Assembly: GCA_001788495.1 (NCBI GenBank)
Contig: MGCF01000132.1
Span: forward strand, 38,378 to 91,180
Reading direction: 5' to 3'
Length of the DNA stretch: 52,803 nucleotides
Source of the DNA: Candidatus Rokubacteria bacterium RIFCSPLOWO2_02_FULL_73_56
GTDB lineage: Bacteria > Methylomirabilota > Methylomirabilia > Rokubacteriales > CSP1-6
The notes beneath the pieces are model-generated. The model was not told where the DNA came from. It did not search any database and saw only the letters and a list, made by a program, of their open reading frames with translations. Positions 1 through 8,264 of this stretch are shown in pieces. Both the position numbers and the translations under genes were made by a program. The first letter of the stretch is position 1. Every line of letters begins with the position of its first letter.

Positions 1-623
1 GGGTTGACGAACAGGCGTCCCGCGTCGCGGCGCCGCGTGAAGCGCGGCCGCGCCTCGGCGAGCCAGCGCGCGACCCACGCGGAGGCCTCGCCGCCCACCG
101 GGACGAGGCGCTGCTTGCGTCCCTTGCCCGTGCACACGACGTAGCCGGCCTGGAGCTTGACGTCGTCCAGGCGCAGGCCGACGCACTCGGAGGCACGCAT
201 CCCGGTCGCGTAGAGCAGCTCGAGGACGGCGCGGTCGCGCACGCCGCGCGGCCGGCTCGTGTCGGGCGACTCGACGAGCGCCGCGGCGACCTCGCGCGGC
301 AGCGTGCGCGGCAGCGGCCGCGCCCCCCGCGGCGTGTCCACGTGCTCCGTGGGGTCGCCCGCGAGCGCGCCCTCGCGGAGCAGGTGTCGGTAGAGCCCCC
401 GCACGGCCGAGAGCCGGCGGCAGACGCTGGCCGGGCGCAGGCCGCGGCGGCGCAGGCGCTCGATGTAGCCCACGACGTCGTCCGCGTCCACGGCGGCGAG
501 CGGACGGCGCCCGAGGAAGTCGAGGAAGTCGGCGAGGTCGCGGCGGTAGGCGATGAGAGTATTCGGGGACGCTCCCTGCTCCGCCTGCAGGGCCCCGAGA
601 TACTCCGCTACAGCGTCGGTCAT
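1..623 (-). CDS. xerD: Tyrosine recombinase XerD-like (partial, C-terminus outside window)
   Basis: The first 207 residues of a tyrosine recombinase read from the ATG at 621-623 and run off the left edge. The core-binding SAM-like domain (about residues 1-90) has the usual helix pattern, with LIAYRRDLADFLDFL and a later RRLSAVRGLYRHLL. The catalytic domain then begins, with the first catalytic arginine in ATGMRASE (R143) and the beta-hairpin lysine region GKGRKQRLVPVG near residue 173. The HxxR and tyrosine motifs would lie beyond the window, so integrity cannot be judged. Family knowledge: XerC/XerD resolve chromosome dimers at dif. The short spacing of domains and absence of phage-like extensions favour a housekeeping Xer protein over an integrase, but XerC cannot be excluded. 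A perfect extended -10 lies just upstream. Confidence 0.85.
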   Translation of the reverse strand, partial: MTDAVAEYLGALQAEQGASPNTLIAYRRDLADFLDFLGRRPLAAVDADDVVGYIERLRRRGLRPASVCRRLSAVRGLYRHLLREGALAGDPTEHVDTPRGARPLPRTLPREVAAALVESPDTSRPRGVRDRAVLELLYATGMRASECVGLRLDDVKLQAGYVVCTGKGRKQRLVPVGGEASAWVARWLAEARPRFTRRRDAGRLFVN

Positions 624-639
624 AGAGTGACCACGTCGG

Positions 640-648
640 ATTATATCA
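640..648 (-). promoter_or_regulatory. Extended -10 promoter for xerD
   Basis: On the minus strand the sequence is TGATATAAT: a perfect TATAAT at 645-640 with the TG extension. The start codon is only 16 nt beyond the hexamer, so the 5' leader would be roughly 10 nt and has no Shine-Dalgarno sequence. No convincing -35 is present at the usual distance, as is common for extended -10 promoters. Confidence 0.6.
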
Positions 649-679
649 CCGCGTCCCCCGCCCGCCGAAATGCGGGCGC

Positions 680-722
680 TCAGAGCCTGTGAACGAATCG
701 CGCCGTCGAGGAGCGCCACGGC
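680..722 (+). repeat. Dispersed repeat R1 (TCAGAG..TGTGA..GAATCG family)
   Basis: This 43-nt block matches 25366-25408 with only three mismatches. It shares its head (TCAGAG, TGTGA, GAATCG) with the blocks at 25470-25502 and 52771-52803. It sits between murJ and xerD and is followed by a G/C-rich hairpin, as are the copies at 25.4 kb. No coding potential is apparent. It is either a dispersed repeat or part of a REP-like unit. Confidence 0.7.
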
Positions 723-758
723 TTCGCCGCGGCGCTCCGAGCGTCGGGGGGGCATGAA

Positions 759-779
759 GGGGGCCCCTTCGGGGCCCCC
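759..779 (-). terminator. Hairpin downstream of murJ, possible terminator
   Basis: A perfect 9-bp stem (GGGGGCCCC / GGGGCCCCC) with a 3-nt loop lies 8 nt past the murJ stop codon. There is no U-tract on the minus-strand transcript, so intrinsic termination is uncertain. It may equally be the hairpin part of the R1 repeat unit. Confidence 0.4.
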
Positions 780-786
780 CATGTTC

Positions 787-2391
787 TCAGGAGCCCGTGT
801 CGGTCCGGCCGCGGCCGGGCAGCATGCGCAGGAGATCCGCGCGCTCGGGCGCGGAGAGCAGGAGGCTCGCGGTCCAGAAGATCGCGGCGCCGCCCGCGAC
901 CGCCGCGGCGAGCCACGCGGCGTCCACCCAGACGCGGGGTGCCGGCGCGGGCCAGAGGACGCGCGCCAGCACGCACCAGGCGCCGAGCGGCGCGGCGGCG
1001 ACGACGGTCCGCGCGGCGCTCGCGAGCAGGGCCCGGCCGCCGAGCGGCCCGAGGCGCCGTCGCGCGGCCCAGAGCAGCCCCGCGAGGTTCACGTACGCGC
1101 CGAGCGAGGAGGCGGCCGCGAGCCCCGCGTGCCCGAGCGGGCCCATCAGCAGGAGCGCGGCCAGCACGTTGGCCCCGACCGCCACGATCCCCCAGCGCAC
1201 GGCCGTCCCCGCCTGCCCGAGCGCGTAGAAGGCCTGCGCGGCGATGCGCGCGCCCGCGAAGCCGGCGAGGCCCGCGGCGTACCAGCCGAGGGCGACGGCG
1301 GTGGCGGCGGTCTCGGGGGCGCCGAAGCGGCCGCGCTCGAACAGGACGCGGACGATCGGCTCGCGCAGCACGACGAGCCCGACCATCGCGGGCACCGACA
1401 CGTAGAGGGACAGGCGCAGCGCGAAGCCGAGCGTGCCGGCGAGCGCGCGCGGCTGGCCCGCGGCCGCCTGGCGCGCCATCAGCGGCAGGGACGCCGAGGC
1501 GAGCGCGATCCCGAAGACGCCGAGCGGGAACTCCATCACGCGGTCGGCATAGTAGAGGAACGAGATCGAGCCGGGCGGGAGCAGCGAGGCGAGGACCGTG
1601 TTGACGAAGACCATCACCTGCACCGCCGCGAGGCCGAAGACCGCGGGCAGGAGCAGCCGGGTGATGCGGACGAGCGCCGGGTGGCGCAGCTCCCCCGAGG
1701 GCGGGACGAGGAGCCCGAGCGCGCGCAGGCCCGGGACCTGCACGAGGAGCTGCCCGACGCCGCCCGCCAGCACGCCGAGCGCGAGCGAGAGGATCGGCGG
1801 GTCGACACGCCGCGCGAGGGCCACCACCCCGGCGATCATCCCGACGTTCAGGACGGCGGGGCCGAGCGCGCTCGCGAAGAAGCGGCCGTGCGCGTTCAGG
1901 GCGCCGGTGGCGAGCGCCCCGAGGCCGACCAGCACGAGGTACGGGAACATCACGCGGGTCAGGCGCACCGCGAGCGCCGCCTGCCGGGGCTCGTCGGCGA
2001 ACCCCGGCGCGATCGCGTCGAGGATCCACGGGGCCCCGAGGATCCCGAGGAGCGCCGTGAGCCCGAGCGCCAGGAGCGCCAGGGCCAGGACGGCGCGGAG
2101 CATACGGCGCGCGTCCTCCGCCGGGCGCGTCACGAAGTATTCGGTGAAGACCGGGATGATCGCCGTCGACAGCGCGCCCTCGGCCAGGAGCCGGCGCAGG
2201 ATGTTCGGGATCCGGAAGGCCACGAAGAACGCGTCGGTGAGCGGGCCGGCGCCGAAGGCGAGGGCGACCACCACGTCGCGCGCGAACCCCAGCACGCGCG
2301 AGACCAGCGTGGCGCTCCCGATCGAGCCGAGGGCCCGCACGACCTGCCGCTCGCCCGCGCTCACCTTGAAATCCCCCGAGCGTTCCGGCAT
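787..2391 (-). CDS. murJ: Lipid II flippase MurJ
   Basis: The gene encodes 534 residues of a polytopic membrane protein of the MviN/MurJ branch of the MOP superfamily, which flips lipid II across the inner membrane for peptidoglycan synthesis. The N-terminal signature is visible: ATLVSRVLGFARDVVVALAF, then a DAFFVAFRIPNILRRLLAEG motif and STAIIPVFTEYF. Hydrophobic segments continue to the end, consistent with about 14 helices, and the length is typical (about 500-550). The ATG at 2391 was preferred over an in-frame TTG at 2427, because the latter would overlap rpsT and add a basic tail unlike the family. It is divergent from rpsT with 29 bp between starts, so the rpsT promoter must lie within the first murJ codons. 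No Shine-Dalgarno sequence is visible. Confidence 0.93.
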   Translation of the reverse strand: MPERSGDFKVSAGERQVVRALGSIGSATLVSRVLGFARDVVVALAFGAGPLTDAFFVAFRIPNILRRLLAEGALSTAIIPVFTEYFVTRPAEDARRMLRAVLALALLALGLTALLGILGAPWILDAIAPGFADEPRQAALAVRLTRVMFPYLVLVGLGALATGALNAHGRFFASALGPAVLNVGMIAGVVALARRVDPPILSLALGVLAGGVGQLLVQVPGLRALGLLVPPSGELRHPALVRITRLLLPAVFGLAAVQVMVFVNTVLASLLPPGSISFLYYADRVMEFPLGVFGIALASASLPLMARQAAAGQPRALAGTLGFALRLSLYVSVPAMVGLVVLREPIVRVLFERGRFGAPETAATAVALGWYAAGLAGFAGARIAAQAFYALGQAGTAVRWGIVAVGANVLAALLLMGPLGHAGLAAASSLGAYVNLAGLLWAARRRLGPLGGRALLASAARTVVAAAPLGAWCVLARVLWPAPAPRVWVDAAWLAAAVAGGAAIFWTASLLLSAPERADLLRMLPGRGRTDTGS

Positions 2392-2394
2392 GAT
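2366..2394 (+). promoter_or_regulatory. Candidate sigma70-type promoter for rpsT
   Basis: TTGAAA (2366-2371), a 17-bp spacer and CATGAT (2389-2394) precede rpsT, giving a predicted start near 2401 and a leader of about 20 nt that includes the ribosome binding site. The promoter overlaps the first codons of divergent murJ. The -10 matches consensus at four of six positions. Confidence 0.45.
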
Positions 2395-2420
2395 GCATCG
2401 GGGACGAAAGGAGCGACCAC

Positions 2421-2669
2421 GTGGCAAACATCAAGTCGGCGATCAAGCGGATCAAGCAGAACGAGAAGCGGCGACTCCGGAACCGGGCCGTCCGCACGAA
2501 GGTGCGCGGCGCCGTCAAGGCGGTCCGCGCGGCGGAGGCCCAGGCGCGGCCGGCCGCGATGCTCGAGGCCATCCGCGCCATCGACAAGGCCGTGACCAAG
2601 GGCGTCCTGCACCGCAACACCGCCGCCCGCCGGAAGTCCGCGCTCGCCCGTCTGGCCGCCGTCCGCTAG
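2421..2669 (+). CDS. rpsT: 30S ribosomal protein S20
   Basis: This is an 82-residue, strongly basic, all-helical protein with the S20 hallmark N-terminus MANIKSAIKRIKQNEKRR and the conserved internal DKAVTKGVLHRNTAARRKSAL. S20 binds 16S rRNA in the body of the small subunit. The start is GTG (the second codon GCA gives the usual Met-Ala), preceded by GAAAGGAG about 9 nt upstream, a good Shine-Dalgarno sequence. Length is normal. It is monocistronic: murJ is divergent on the left and the ceramidase-like gene converges on the right, with only 20 bp between stop codons. Confidence 0.97.
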   Translation: MANIKSAIKRIKQNEKRRLRNRAVRTKVRGAVKAVRAAEAQARPAAMLEAIRAIDKAVTKGVLHRNTAARRKSALARLAAVR

Positions 2670-2689
2670 CCTTCCGCGCCTCACGCGCG

Positions 2690-4075
2690 CTACCTCGTTC
2701 CGCCGGGGGAGAAGTCGCAGGGGCGCGGGAGCGCGGTGAGCGGACTCCGGCGGCCACGCAGGCCGTGCAGCAGCTCGACCGCGGTGTCCGCCAGACAGGT
2801 TCCCGCCCGCGGGCCGTACACCGTGGCGCACGTCACGTACGCCGGCCGGTCGTAGTCCTCCGGCGTCACGAAGTAACCGAGATAGTCGTTCGAGACGCCC
2901 GCGACGCCGACGTGCTCGAAGAGGGAGCGCGCCTCGCGCTTGATCGCCAGGCCGAGCGCGGTCTGGAGCTCCCCGGGGATCGTGACCCACGCGGCGTCGC
3001 CGGCGGCCACGGCGAGCACCTCCGCGTCCGCTGAGAAGAGGCCGCCGAGCGGCACCCGGAGGGAGCGCGGGAGCCAGCGCCCGGCGCAGTTCCGGAGCGA
3101 GAGCCGCGCCGGCGGCAGCGGGATGCGCCGGCGCGTGACCTCGAGCCGGGTCACCGCGCGCGGCCGCGCCCGCGCCCAGGCGCTCCGCGCCGCCGCCGCG
3201 AGGGCGCGGCCGAGCTCGGCGACGGCCCGCTCGCCGTGGCCCGCGGGGCTCACGTCGCCGACCGCGCCGTTGACGAAGAGCACCGGCACGCCGAGCTCGC
3301 GCTCGAGCTCGGCCGAGGCCACGCCCATGACGTCGCCCGAGAGCTGCAGGCTCCGCGGCCCCAGCACGGTGCCGTGGATCGCGTGGTTCCAGAGGAGCGC
3401 GACGGGCGCGCCCGTTCGCCGCACGACCTTGAGCACGATGACCTCGGGGTCGAGCGGTCGGCCGAGGCGGCTCCGCGTGAGCCCGGGCGCGGCAACGCTC
3501 GCGGCGCCGACGAGCGCGGGGGCCCGCGCGGCGTCGGCCCGGCGCACCGCCTCCACGACGGCGTCCGCGAGCATGTCGCGCACCGTGGGATCGAAGCGGT
3601 CCATCGCGAGCCAGCCCATCAGCGTCGAGTCCACGAAGGCACCGGGGCCCGAGTGCGTGTGCGAGGCGGAGACGATCAGGGTCGTCCCGGAGAGTCCCGC
3701 CCCCGCGAGCCGCCGCTCGACCTCGCGGGTGAAGGCACGGTCCACGGCGACCAGGTCCACCGTCACCCACGCGAGCCGCCGGGGCGGGACCTCGAGGACC
3801 AGCGCCCGCGCCAGGAGCCGATCACGCTCCCCCGCCGCGGGCTTGAACCAGAACGCGTGGGGATGGCGGCCGAGCACGTCGGGCACGAGCAGGCGGCGCC
3901 GGAGCGCCCCGTAGCCGCCGAGCGGCGTGCCCGCCGGCGCGCGGAGCGCCGCCGTCGCGGCGCCCGCGCGGAGGCAGTCGGGGCACGCGGGCGCCGGCCC
4001 GGCGCCGGCGGCGGTCGCGACGACCGCGAGCAGCGCGCCGCCGGCGGCCGCGAGCCGGGGCGCGCGGCGGCTCAC
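2690..4075 (-). CDS. Neutral/alkaline ceramidase-like secreted hydrolase (N-terminal domain only)
   Basis: The protein has 461 residues, with an N-terminal signal peptide (basic SRRAPRL, then a hydrophobic alanine-rich stretch ending near AGAGPAPA). It matches the neutral ceramidase N-terminal domain: the zinc/active-site motif SASHTHSGPG, the later NHAIHGTVLGP, LSGDVMGVAS, and VNGAVGDVSP, where the family places its catalytic serine. Classical members are about 650-750 residues and carry a C-terminal domain; this one lacks it. Known family members hydrolyse ceramide or related N-acyl lipids in the periplasm or outside the cell; the real substrate here is unknown. The GTG start at 4075 overlaps the holA stop by 4 nt (GTGA), so it is translationally coupled to a replication gene, which says little about function. 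Confidence 0.8.
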   Translation of the reverse strand: MSRRAPRLAAAGGALLAVVATAAGAGPAPACPDCLRAGAATAALRAPAGTPLGGYGALRRRLLVPDVLGRHPHAFWFKPAAGERDRLLARALVLEVPPRRLAWVTVDLVAVDRAFTREVERRLAGAGLSGTTLIVSASHTHSGPGAFVDSTLMGWLAMDRFDPTVRDMLADAVVEAVRRADAARAPALVGAASVAAPGLTRSRLGRPLDPEVIVLKVVRRTGAPVALLWNHAIHGTVLGPRSLQLSGDVMGVASAELERELGVPVLFVNGAVGDVSPAGHGERAVAELGRALAAAARSAWARARPRAVTRLEVTRRRIPLPPARLSLRNCAGRWLPRSLRVPLGGLFSADAEVLAVAAGDAAWVTIPGELQTALGLAIKREARSLFEHVGVAGVSNDYLGYFVTPEDYDRPAYVTCATVYGPRAGTCLADTAVELLHGLRGRRSPLTALPRPCDFSPGGTR

Positions 4076-5085
4076 CGCTCGGCGCACAGGTCGGCGACGA
4101 GCGCGGTCATCTCGGCCCGCGCCTCGCCGCCCGACTTGAGGCGGTCCTCCACCTCCCAGCAGCGCCGGAGCCGCCGCGCGAGGGCGGCCGCCGGCAACGC
4201 GGCGGCGGCGCGCCCGACGGCCTCGACGACCGCGGGCGGGCGACGCAGCGCCCGGGCGATCTGCTCGGTGGACTGGCCTCGCGCGCGCAGCGCGGCGATG
4301 CTCCAGGCCGTGCGCGTCTCGCCGGTGAGCAGCGCGAGCAGGCGCATCGGCTCCTCGGTGGCGAGCAGGCGGTCGAGCGTGCGGAGCGCGGCGCCGGCGT
4401 CGCGGCGGCCGACCGCGCGCGTCAGGTCGAACACGCCGGCGAGCCGCTGCTCGCCGACGACCGCGGTCACCTCCCGCACGCCGAGGGTCCGGCCCTCGGG
4501 GCCGCCGGCGAGCGAGGCCTTGCGCACCTCGCCGAGGAGTCGCGCGGGATCGTCCCCGACCCACTCGACGAGCAGGCGCGCGGCCTCCTCGGAGACCGTG
4601 AGCCCCTCGGCCGCCGCGCGCTGCCGGAGCCAGCCCTCGAGGGTGCGCCCCTCGCGGGCCGGCAGCGCGACCGTCGCGGCCGCCGGCACGGCGCCCAGGA
4701 GCCAGTGCTCCGTGCGCCGCTCGCGGCCGGCCGCGAGACTCGTCTCCGAGAGCAGCAGCAGGCAGGACGTCGGGTTGGGCGCGCGGGCGTACGCCGCGAG
4801 CCCCGCGGCGTCGCGCGGGGGCAGCGCCCACGCGCGACGGACGGCGACCAGGCGCGTCGCGGTCATGAACGGCAGGGTCTGCGCGGCCTGGACGATCGCG
4901 TCCACCGACGCCTCCTCGCCGTCGAAGACCTCGCGACCCGTCGCGCGCGTGCCGGGGTCGGGGAACAGGCGGCGGGTCACGGCGGCCAGCGCGTCGTCGA
5001 GGAGCTGCACGTCGGGGCCGTGCAGGAGCGCGACCGGCGGCACCTCGCCCCGGTCGACCTGGCGGAGGAAGGCCGCGTAGTCCAG
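4072..5085 (-). CDS. holA: DNA polymerase III delta subunit (clamp-loader) HolA
   Basis: The gene encodes about 337 residues resembling the delta subunit that opens the beta clamp in the clamp-loader complex. Family features seen are the N-terminal YAAFLRQVDRGEVPPVALLHG, a degenerate P-loop region as expected for delta, a middle AAA+ lid section (SEEAARLLVEWVGDDPARLLGEVRK) and a C-terminal helical collar (DLTRAVGRRDAGAALRTLDRLL). No ATG, GTG or TTG precedes the conserved N-terminus in frame after the lptE stop. The best-fitting start is a CTG at 5085, two bases past that stop. The alternative GTG at 5043 would drop a conserved helix. It sits third in the leuS-lptE-holA-ceramidase run, a common leuS-lptE-holA arrangement in bacteria. 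Confidence 0.88.
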   Translation of the reverse strand: MDYAAFLRQVDRGEVPPVALLHGPDVQLLDDALAAVTRRLFPDPGTRATGREVFDGEEASVDAIVQAAQTLPFMTATRLVAVRRAWALPPRDAAGLAAYARAPNPTSCLLLLSETSLAAGRERRTEHWLLGAVPAAATVALPAREGRTLEGWLRQRAAAEGLTVSEEAARLLVEWVGDDPARLLGEVRKASLAGGPEGRTLGVREVTAVVGEQRLAGVFDLTRAVGRRDAGAALRTLDRLLATEEPMRLLALLTGETRTAWSIAALRARGQSTEQIARALRRPPAVVEAVGRAAAALPAAALARRLRRCWEVEDRLKSGGEARAEMTALVADLCAER

Positions 5086-5087
5086 CG

Positions 5088-5588
5088 CTAGAACCGCTCG
5101 AGGGCCAGGCTCACGATCGCCCGCGCGATGTCCACCGCCGCGGCGCCGAGCGCCGACTCCTCGCGGCCGATGGTCTGCGAGGCCGCGCCGACGACGCGGA
5201 AGTCGGCACGCTCCTGCAGGCGCGACTCCTCGAACAGGACCTCGTTCCTGCGCGTGTCGCGGAAGCGGAGGTTGAGCGTCACGACGAGGCGGTACCGGCG
5301 CACGTTCGCCTGCGCGTCGAAGGCGAGCGCCTGCACCTCGTAGCCGATCACCTCGCCCTCGAGCACGGCGTCGGCCTCCTCGGGCCGCACCACCCGCAGC
5401 CGGCCGCTGGTCGAGAACGCCTCGACGACCGCGCGGGTCAGGAGGTTCTCGACGGCGGGCTCGGCGGTGCGGTTCGTGAAGACCGGCACCGCGACGGTCC
5501 GGATGTGGTCGGGGAGCGTGCCGCGCGCCGAGTAGCCGCACCCCGCCAGGAGCAGCGCGAGCCCGAGCGCGAGCAGGCGCGGCCTCAT
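5088..5588 (-). CDS. lptE: LPS-assembly lipoprotein LptE
   Basis: This is a 166-residue lipoprotein. Its signal peptide ends in the lipobox LLAG-C with the acylated cysteine at position 17, followed by [18 protein letters not shown]. The pattern [23 protein letters not shown] and the downstream conserved beta strands ([11 protein letters not shown]) are typical of LptE, which plugs the LptD outer-membrane barrel and helps place LPS. Its ATG overlaps the leuS TGA (ATGA) and its TAG is followed two bases later by holA. Its presence supports a diderm cell with lipooligosaccharide or LPS. Confidence 0.88.
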   Translation of the reverse strand: MRPRLLALGLALLLAGCGYSARGTLPDHIRTVAVPVFTNRTAEPAVENLLTRAVVEAFSTSGRLRVVRPEEADAVLEGEVIGYEVQALAFDAQANVRRYRLVVTLNLRFRDTRRNEVLFEESRLQERADFRVVGAASQTIGREESALGAAAVDIARAIVSLALERF

Positions 5589-8158
5589 GTGCGGGTCACG
5601 ATGTTGACCAGGCGGTTCGGGACGACGACCACCTTCTCGACCGTGCGCGCCGCCACCCAGGGCTGCACCTTGTCGTCGCCGAGCGCGAGCTGGCGCACGC
5701 GATCCTCCGCGGCGTCCACGTCCACGACCAGCCGCCCCCGCACCCTGCCGTCCACCTGGACCACGACGGTCACCTCCTGCTTGCGGAGCGCCTCGGGGTC
5801 GGCGACGGGCCACGGCCGCGCGAACAGGCTCTCGGCGTGGCCGAGCAGGCCCCACAGCTCCTCGGTGACGTGGGGACAGAACGGGCCGAGCAGCAGGAGC
5901 ACCGTCTCCACCGCCTCGCGCAGGAGCGCCACGCGCTCGCCGGCCGGGACCCGGTCGAGCGAGGCGGCCTCGAACGCGTAGAGCGCGTTGACGAGCTCCA
6001 TCACCGCGCTGATCGCGGTATTGAAGTGGAAGTCGTGCTCGAGATCGTCGGTGACGCGGACGATCGTCTCGTGGATCGTCCGCCGGAACGCCCGGCCCTG
6101 GTCCGTTGACGTCGGGGGGGCGAGGCGCCCCCCCGACGGCCCCCCATCGGCTGCGGGCGCGGGGCGTGGGGTCCCCCCCGACGGCCCCCCATCCGCTGCG
6201 GGCGCCGGGACGCTCGGCGCCCCGCGCAGCTCGTCCGCGTGGGCGAGCACGAAGCGCCAGACGCGGTTCAGGAACCGGGAGGCGCCTTCCACGCCGTGGT
6301 CGTTCCAGTCGAGGTCCTTCTCGGGCGGCGCGGCGAAGAGCGAGAACAGCCGCGCCGTGTCGGCGCCGAAGGTGCGAATCAGATCGTCCGGGTCCACGAC
6401 GTTGCCCTTCGACTTGGACATCTTCGCGCCGTCCTTGATGACCATGCCCTGCGAGAGCAGCGCGGTGAACGGCTCGTCCACCCTCGCGAGCCCGAGGTCG
6501 CGGAGCACCTTGGTGTAGAAGCGCGCGTAGAGCAGGTGCAGGACCGCGTGCTCGATGCCGCCGATGTACTGGTCCACGGGCATCCAGTACTCGACCGCGG
6601 CGCGGTCGAACATGCCCGTCTCGTGGTGCGGCGAGCAGTAGCGGAGGAAGTACCAGGACGACTCGACGAACGTGTCCATCGTGTCCGTCTCGCGCCGCGC
6701 CCGGCCGCCGCACGTCGGGCAGCGCGCGTGGACGAAGCTCGCGGCGTCGGCGAGCGGCGAGCCGCCCTTGCCGGAGAGCTGCACGTCGCGCGGGAGCACG
6801 ACCGGGAGGTTGGCCTCGGCCTCCGGGACCATGCCGCACGCCTCGCAGTAGAGGACGGGGATCGGCGCGCCCCAGTAGCGCTGACGGCTGATGCCCCAGT
6901 CGCGCAGCCGGTAGTTGACCTTCGCCTCGCCGAGCCCGCGCGCGACGAGCCAGTCGATGGCCCTGCGCTTCGCCGCCGCGATGGTGAGACCGTCGAGGAA
7001 GCCGGAGTTGCGCTTGACGCCCTCGCCCGTGTACGCCTCCCCGACCCAGCCGGGCGGCCGCGTGACGGTCTCGATGATCGCCAGCCCGTGCGCCCTCGCG
7101 AAGTCCCAGTCGCGCTGGTCCTCGCCGGGCACGGCCATGATCGCGCCGGTGCCGTAGCCCATCAGCACGTAGTCGGCGATGAACAGCGGGATCTCGGCCT
7201 CGTTGAACGGGTTGACCACGCGGGCGGAGAGCCGCAGGCCGCGCTTGGGCCGGTCCGCGGCGAGGCGCTCGATCTCGGACTCGCGGGCGACCTCGGCGCG
7301 GAAGGCGGCGACGGCAGCGCGCTCGCGCGCGTCGCCTACCAGCTCGTCCACGAGGGGGTGCTCGGGGGCGAGCACCGCGTACGTCATCCCGAAGCCCGTG
7401 TCGGGGCGCGTGGTGAAGACGCGCAGGCGGAGCCCTGGCCGGCCGGCCACCGGGAGGTCGAACTCCGCGCCCTCGCTCCGGCCGATCCAGTTGCGTTGCA
7501 TCGTCAGCACGCGCTCGGGCCAGCCCGGCAGCCGGTCGCACCAGGCGAGCAGCTCGTCGGCGTACGCGGTGATCTTGAAGAACCAGCCGTCGATCTCCCT
7601 GGGCGTCACCTCGGAGTCGCAGCGCCAGCACCGCCCGTCCTCCACCTGCTCGTTGGCGAGGACGGTCTGGCACGACGGGCACCAGTTGACGGTCGAGCGG
7701 CGCCGGTAGGCCAGGCCGCGCTCGAGCATCTTGATGAAGACGAGCTGCTCCCAGCGGTAGTAGGACGGGTCGCACGTCGCGAGCTCGCGATCCCAGTCGT
7801 AGGAGATGCCCATCTTCCGGAGCTGCGCGCGCATGTTGTCGATGTTCTCGTGCGTCCAGATCGCGGGATGCACGCCGTGCTCGATCGCCGCGTTCTCGGC
7901 GGGCAGGCCGAAGGCGTCCCAGCCCATCGGGTGGAGCACGTTGAAGCCGCGCATCCACTTGTAGCGGGCGAGCAGGTCGCCGATCGCGTAGACGCGGACG
8001 TGGCCCATGTGGATGCGGCCGGAGGGGTATGGGAACATCTCCAGGCAGTAGAATTTCGGGCGGCTCGGGTCCTCGGTGACGCGGAACTGCTTCCGGTCCT
8101 CCCAGATCTTCTGCCACTTCGTCTCGATCTCGCGGAACGGGTAGCGGTCGCTCGACAT
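5585..8158 (-). CDS. leuS: Leucyl-tRNA synthetase
   Basis: The gene encodes an 857-residue class Ia synthetase. It shows the HIGH-type motif HMGH (50-53), a zinc-ribbon-like WCPSCQ...RCWRCDSE insertion, the CP1 editing domain with TTRPDTGFG, and the KMSKS loop at 579-583. The anticodon-binding and C-terminal domains follow, ending in [15 protein letters not shown]. The start ATG at 8158 agrees with the family. The anomaly is a Pro/Gly/Ala-rich insertion of about 40 residues (roughly 645-686) between the catalytic core and the anticodon domain. It contains a 15-residue tandem duplication (units with [11 protein letters not shown]) encoded by a palindromic repeat also found outside genes. The reading frame is intact. 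It heads the leuS-lptE-holA operon, probably with a very short leader. Confidence 0.97.
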   Translation of the reverse strand: MSSDRYPFREIETKWQKIWEDRKQFRVTEDPSRPKFYCLEMFPYPSGRIHMGHVRVYAIGDLLARYKWMRGFNVLHPMGWDAFGLPAENAAIEHGVHPAIWTHENIDNMRAQLRKMGISYDWDRELATCDPSYYRWEQLVFIKMLERGLAYRRRSTVNWCPSCQTVLANEQVEDGRCWRCDSEVTPREIDGWFFKITAYADELLAWCDRLPGWPERVLTMQRNWIGRSEGAEFDLPVAGRPGLRLRVFTTRPDTGFGMTYAVLAPEHPLVDELVGDARERAAVAAFRAEVARESEIERLAADRPKRGLRLSARVVNPFNEAEIPLFIADYVLMGYGTGAIMAVPGEDQRDWDFARAHGLAIIETVTRPPGWVGEAYTGEGVKRNSGFLDGLTIAAAKRRAIDWLVARGLGEAKVNYRLRDWGISRQRYWGAPIPVLYCEACGMVPEAEANLPVVLPRDVQLSGKGGSPLADAASFVHARCPTCGGRARRETDTMDTFVESSWYFLRYCSPHHETGMFDRAAVEYWMPVDQYIGGIEHAVLHLLYARFYTKVLRDLGLARVDEPFTALLSQGMVIKDGAKMSKSKGNVVDPDDLIRTFGADTARLFSLFAAPPEKDLDWNDHGVEGASRFLNRVWRFVLAHADELRGAPSVPAPAADGGPSGGTPRPAPAADGGPSGGRLAPPTSTDQGRAFRRTIHETIVRVTDDLEHDFHFNTAISAVMELVNALYAFEAASLDRVPAGERVALLREAVETVLLLLGPFCPHVTEELWGLLGHAESLFARPWPVADPEALRKQEVTVVVQVDGRVRGRLVVDVDAAEDRVRQLALGDDKVQPWVAARTVEKVVVVPNRLVNIVTRT
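6105..6215 (+). repeat. Palindromic repeat inserted in frame within leuS
   Basis: Within leuS, the 15 bases GTTGACGTCGGGGGG (6105-6119) are identical to the minus strand of 25553-25539. In both places they open a hairpin ending CCCCCCGAC followed by a C-rich run. The leuS copy then contains two 33-nt direct repeats (6128-6160 and 6173-6205, one mismatch) offset by 45 nt, i.e. 15 codons. The total length preserves the leuS frame. It looks like a dispersed element captured as a protein linker. Confidence 0.7.
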
Positions 8159-8170
8159 AATTGGGCTAGA

Positions 8171-8198
8171 GTTTTACATACTTAGGGCTCCTAGACAA
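8171..8198 (-). promoter_or_regulatory. Candidate leuS promoter
   Basis: On the minus strand TTGTCT (8198-8193) is followed after 16 bp by TAAAAC (8176-8171); an overlapping TATGTA at 8180-8175 is an alternative -10. The region is A/T-rich against a very GC-rich background. Transcription would begin roughly 5-8 nt before the leuS ATG, which has no Shine-Dalgarno sequence. Confidence 0.45.
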
Positions 8199-8216
8199 GA
8201 AATGCCACGAGACATC

Positions 8217-8254
8217 GGGAGGGGGCGGCGCCTCGGGCGTCCCGCCCCCCTCCC
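8217..8254 (-). terminator. G/C-rich hairpin, possible terminator of the uvr operon
   Basis: A stem of about 12 bp (GGGAGGGGGCGG paired with CCGCCCCCCTCCC, one bulge) lies 10 nt past the stop of the small secreted-protein gene and before the leuS promoter. No U-run follows directly, so function is inferred from position only. Confidence 0.4.
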
Positions 8255-8264
8255 GCACGCGCTA

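Noticed and set aside
1-623. XerD-like gene as a phage or integrative-element integrase with an attachment site
   Set aside because: Short Xer-type architecture, no tRNA gene or other phage genes nearby; the catalytic tyrosine region is outside the window, so no stronger claim is possible.
670-2595. Very long open frames on the opposite strand or other frames over murJ, leuS, uvrB, nrdJ, ABC genes and others
   Set aside because: At such high GC, stops are rare in shadow frames. Their translations are Arg/Ala/Pro-rich without domains, while the real frames show full family motifs.
2670-2689. Terminator between convergent rpsT and the ceramidase gene
   Set aside because: Only 20 bp separate the stops and no convincing stem with a U-tract could be drawn.
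6128-6205. CRISPR-like or minisatellite interpretation of the two 33-nt repeats in leuS
   Set aside because: Only two units, in frame with leuS, and the flanking sequence matches an intergenic hairpin repeat elsewhere.
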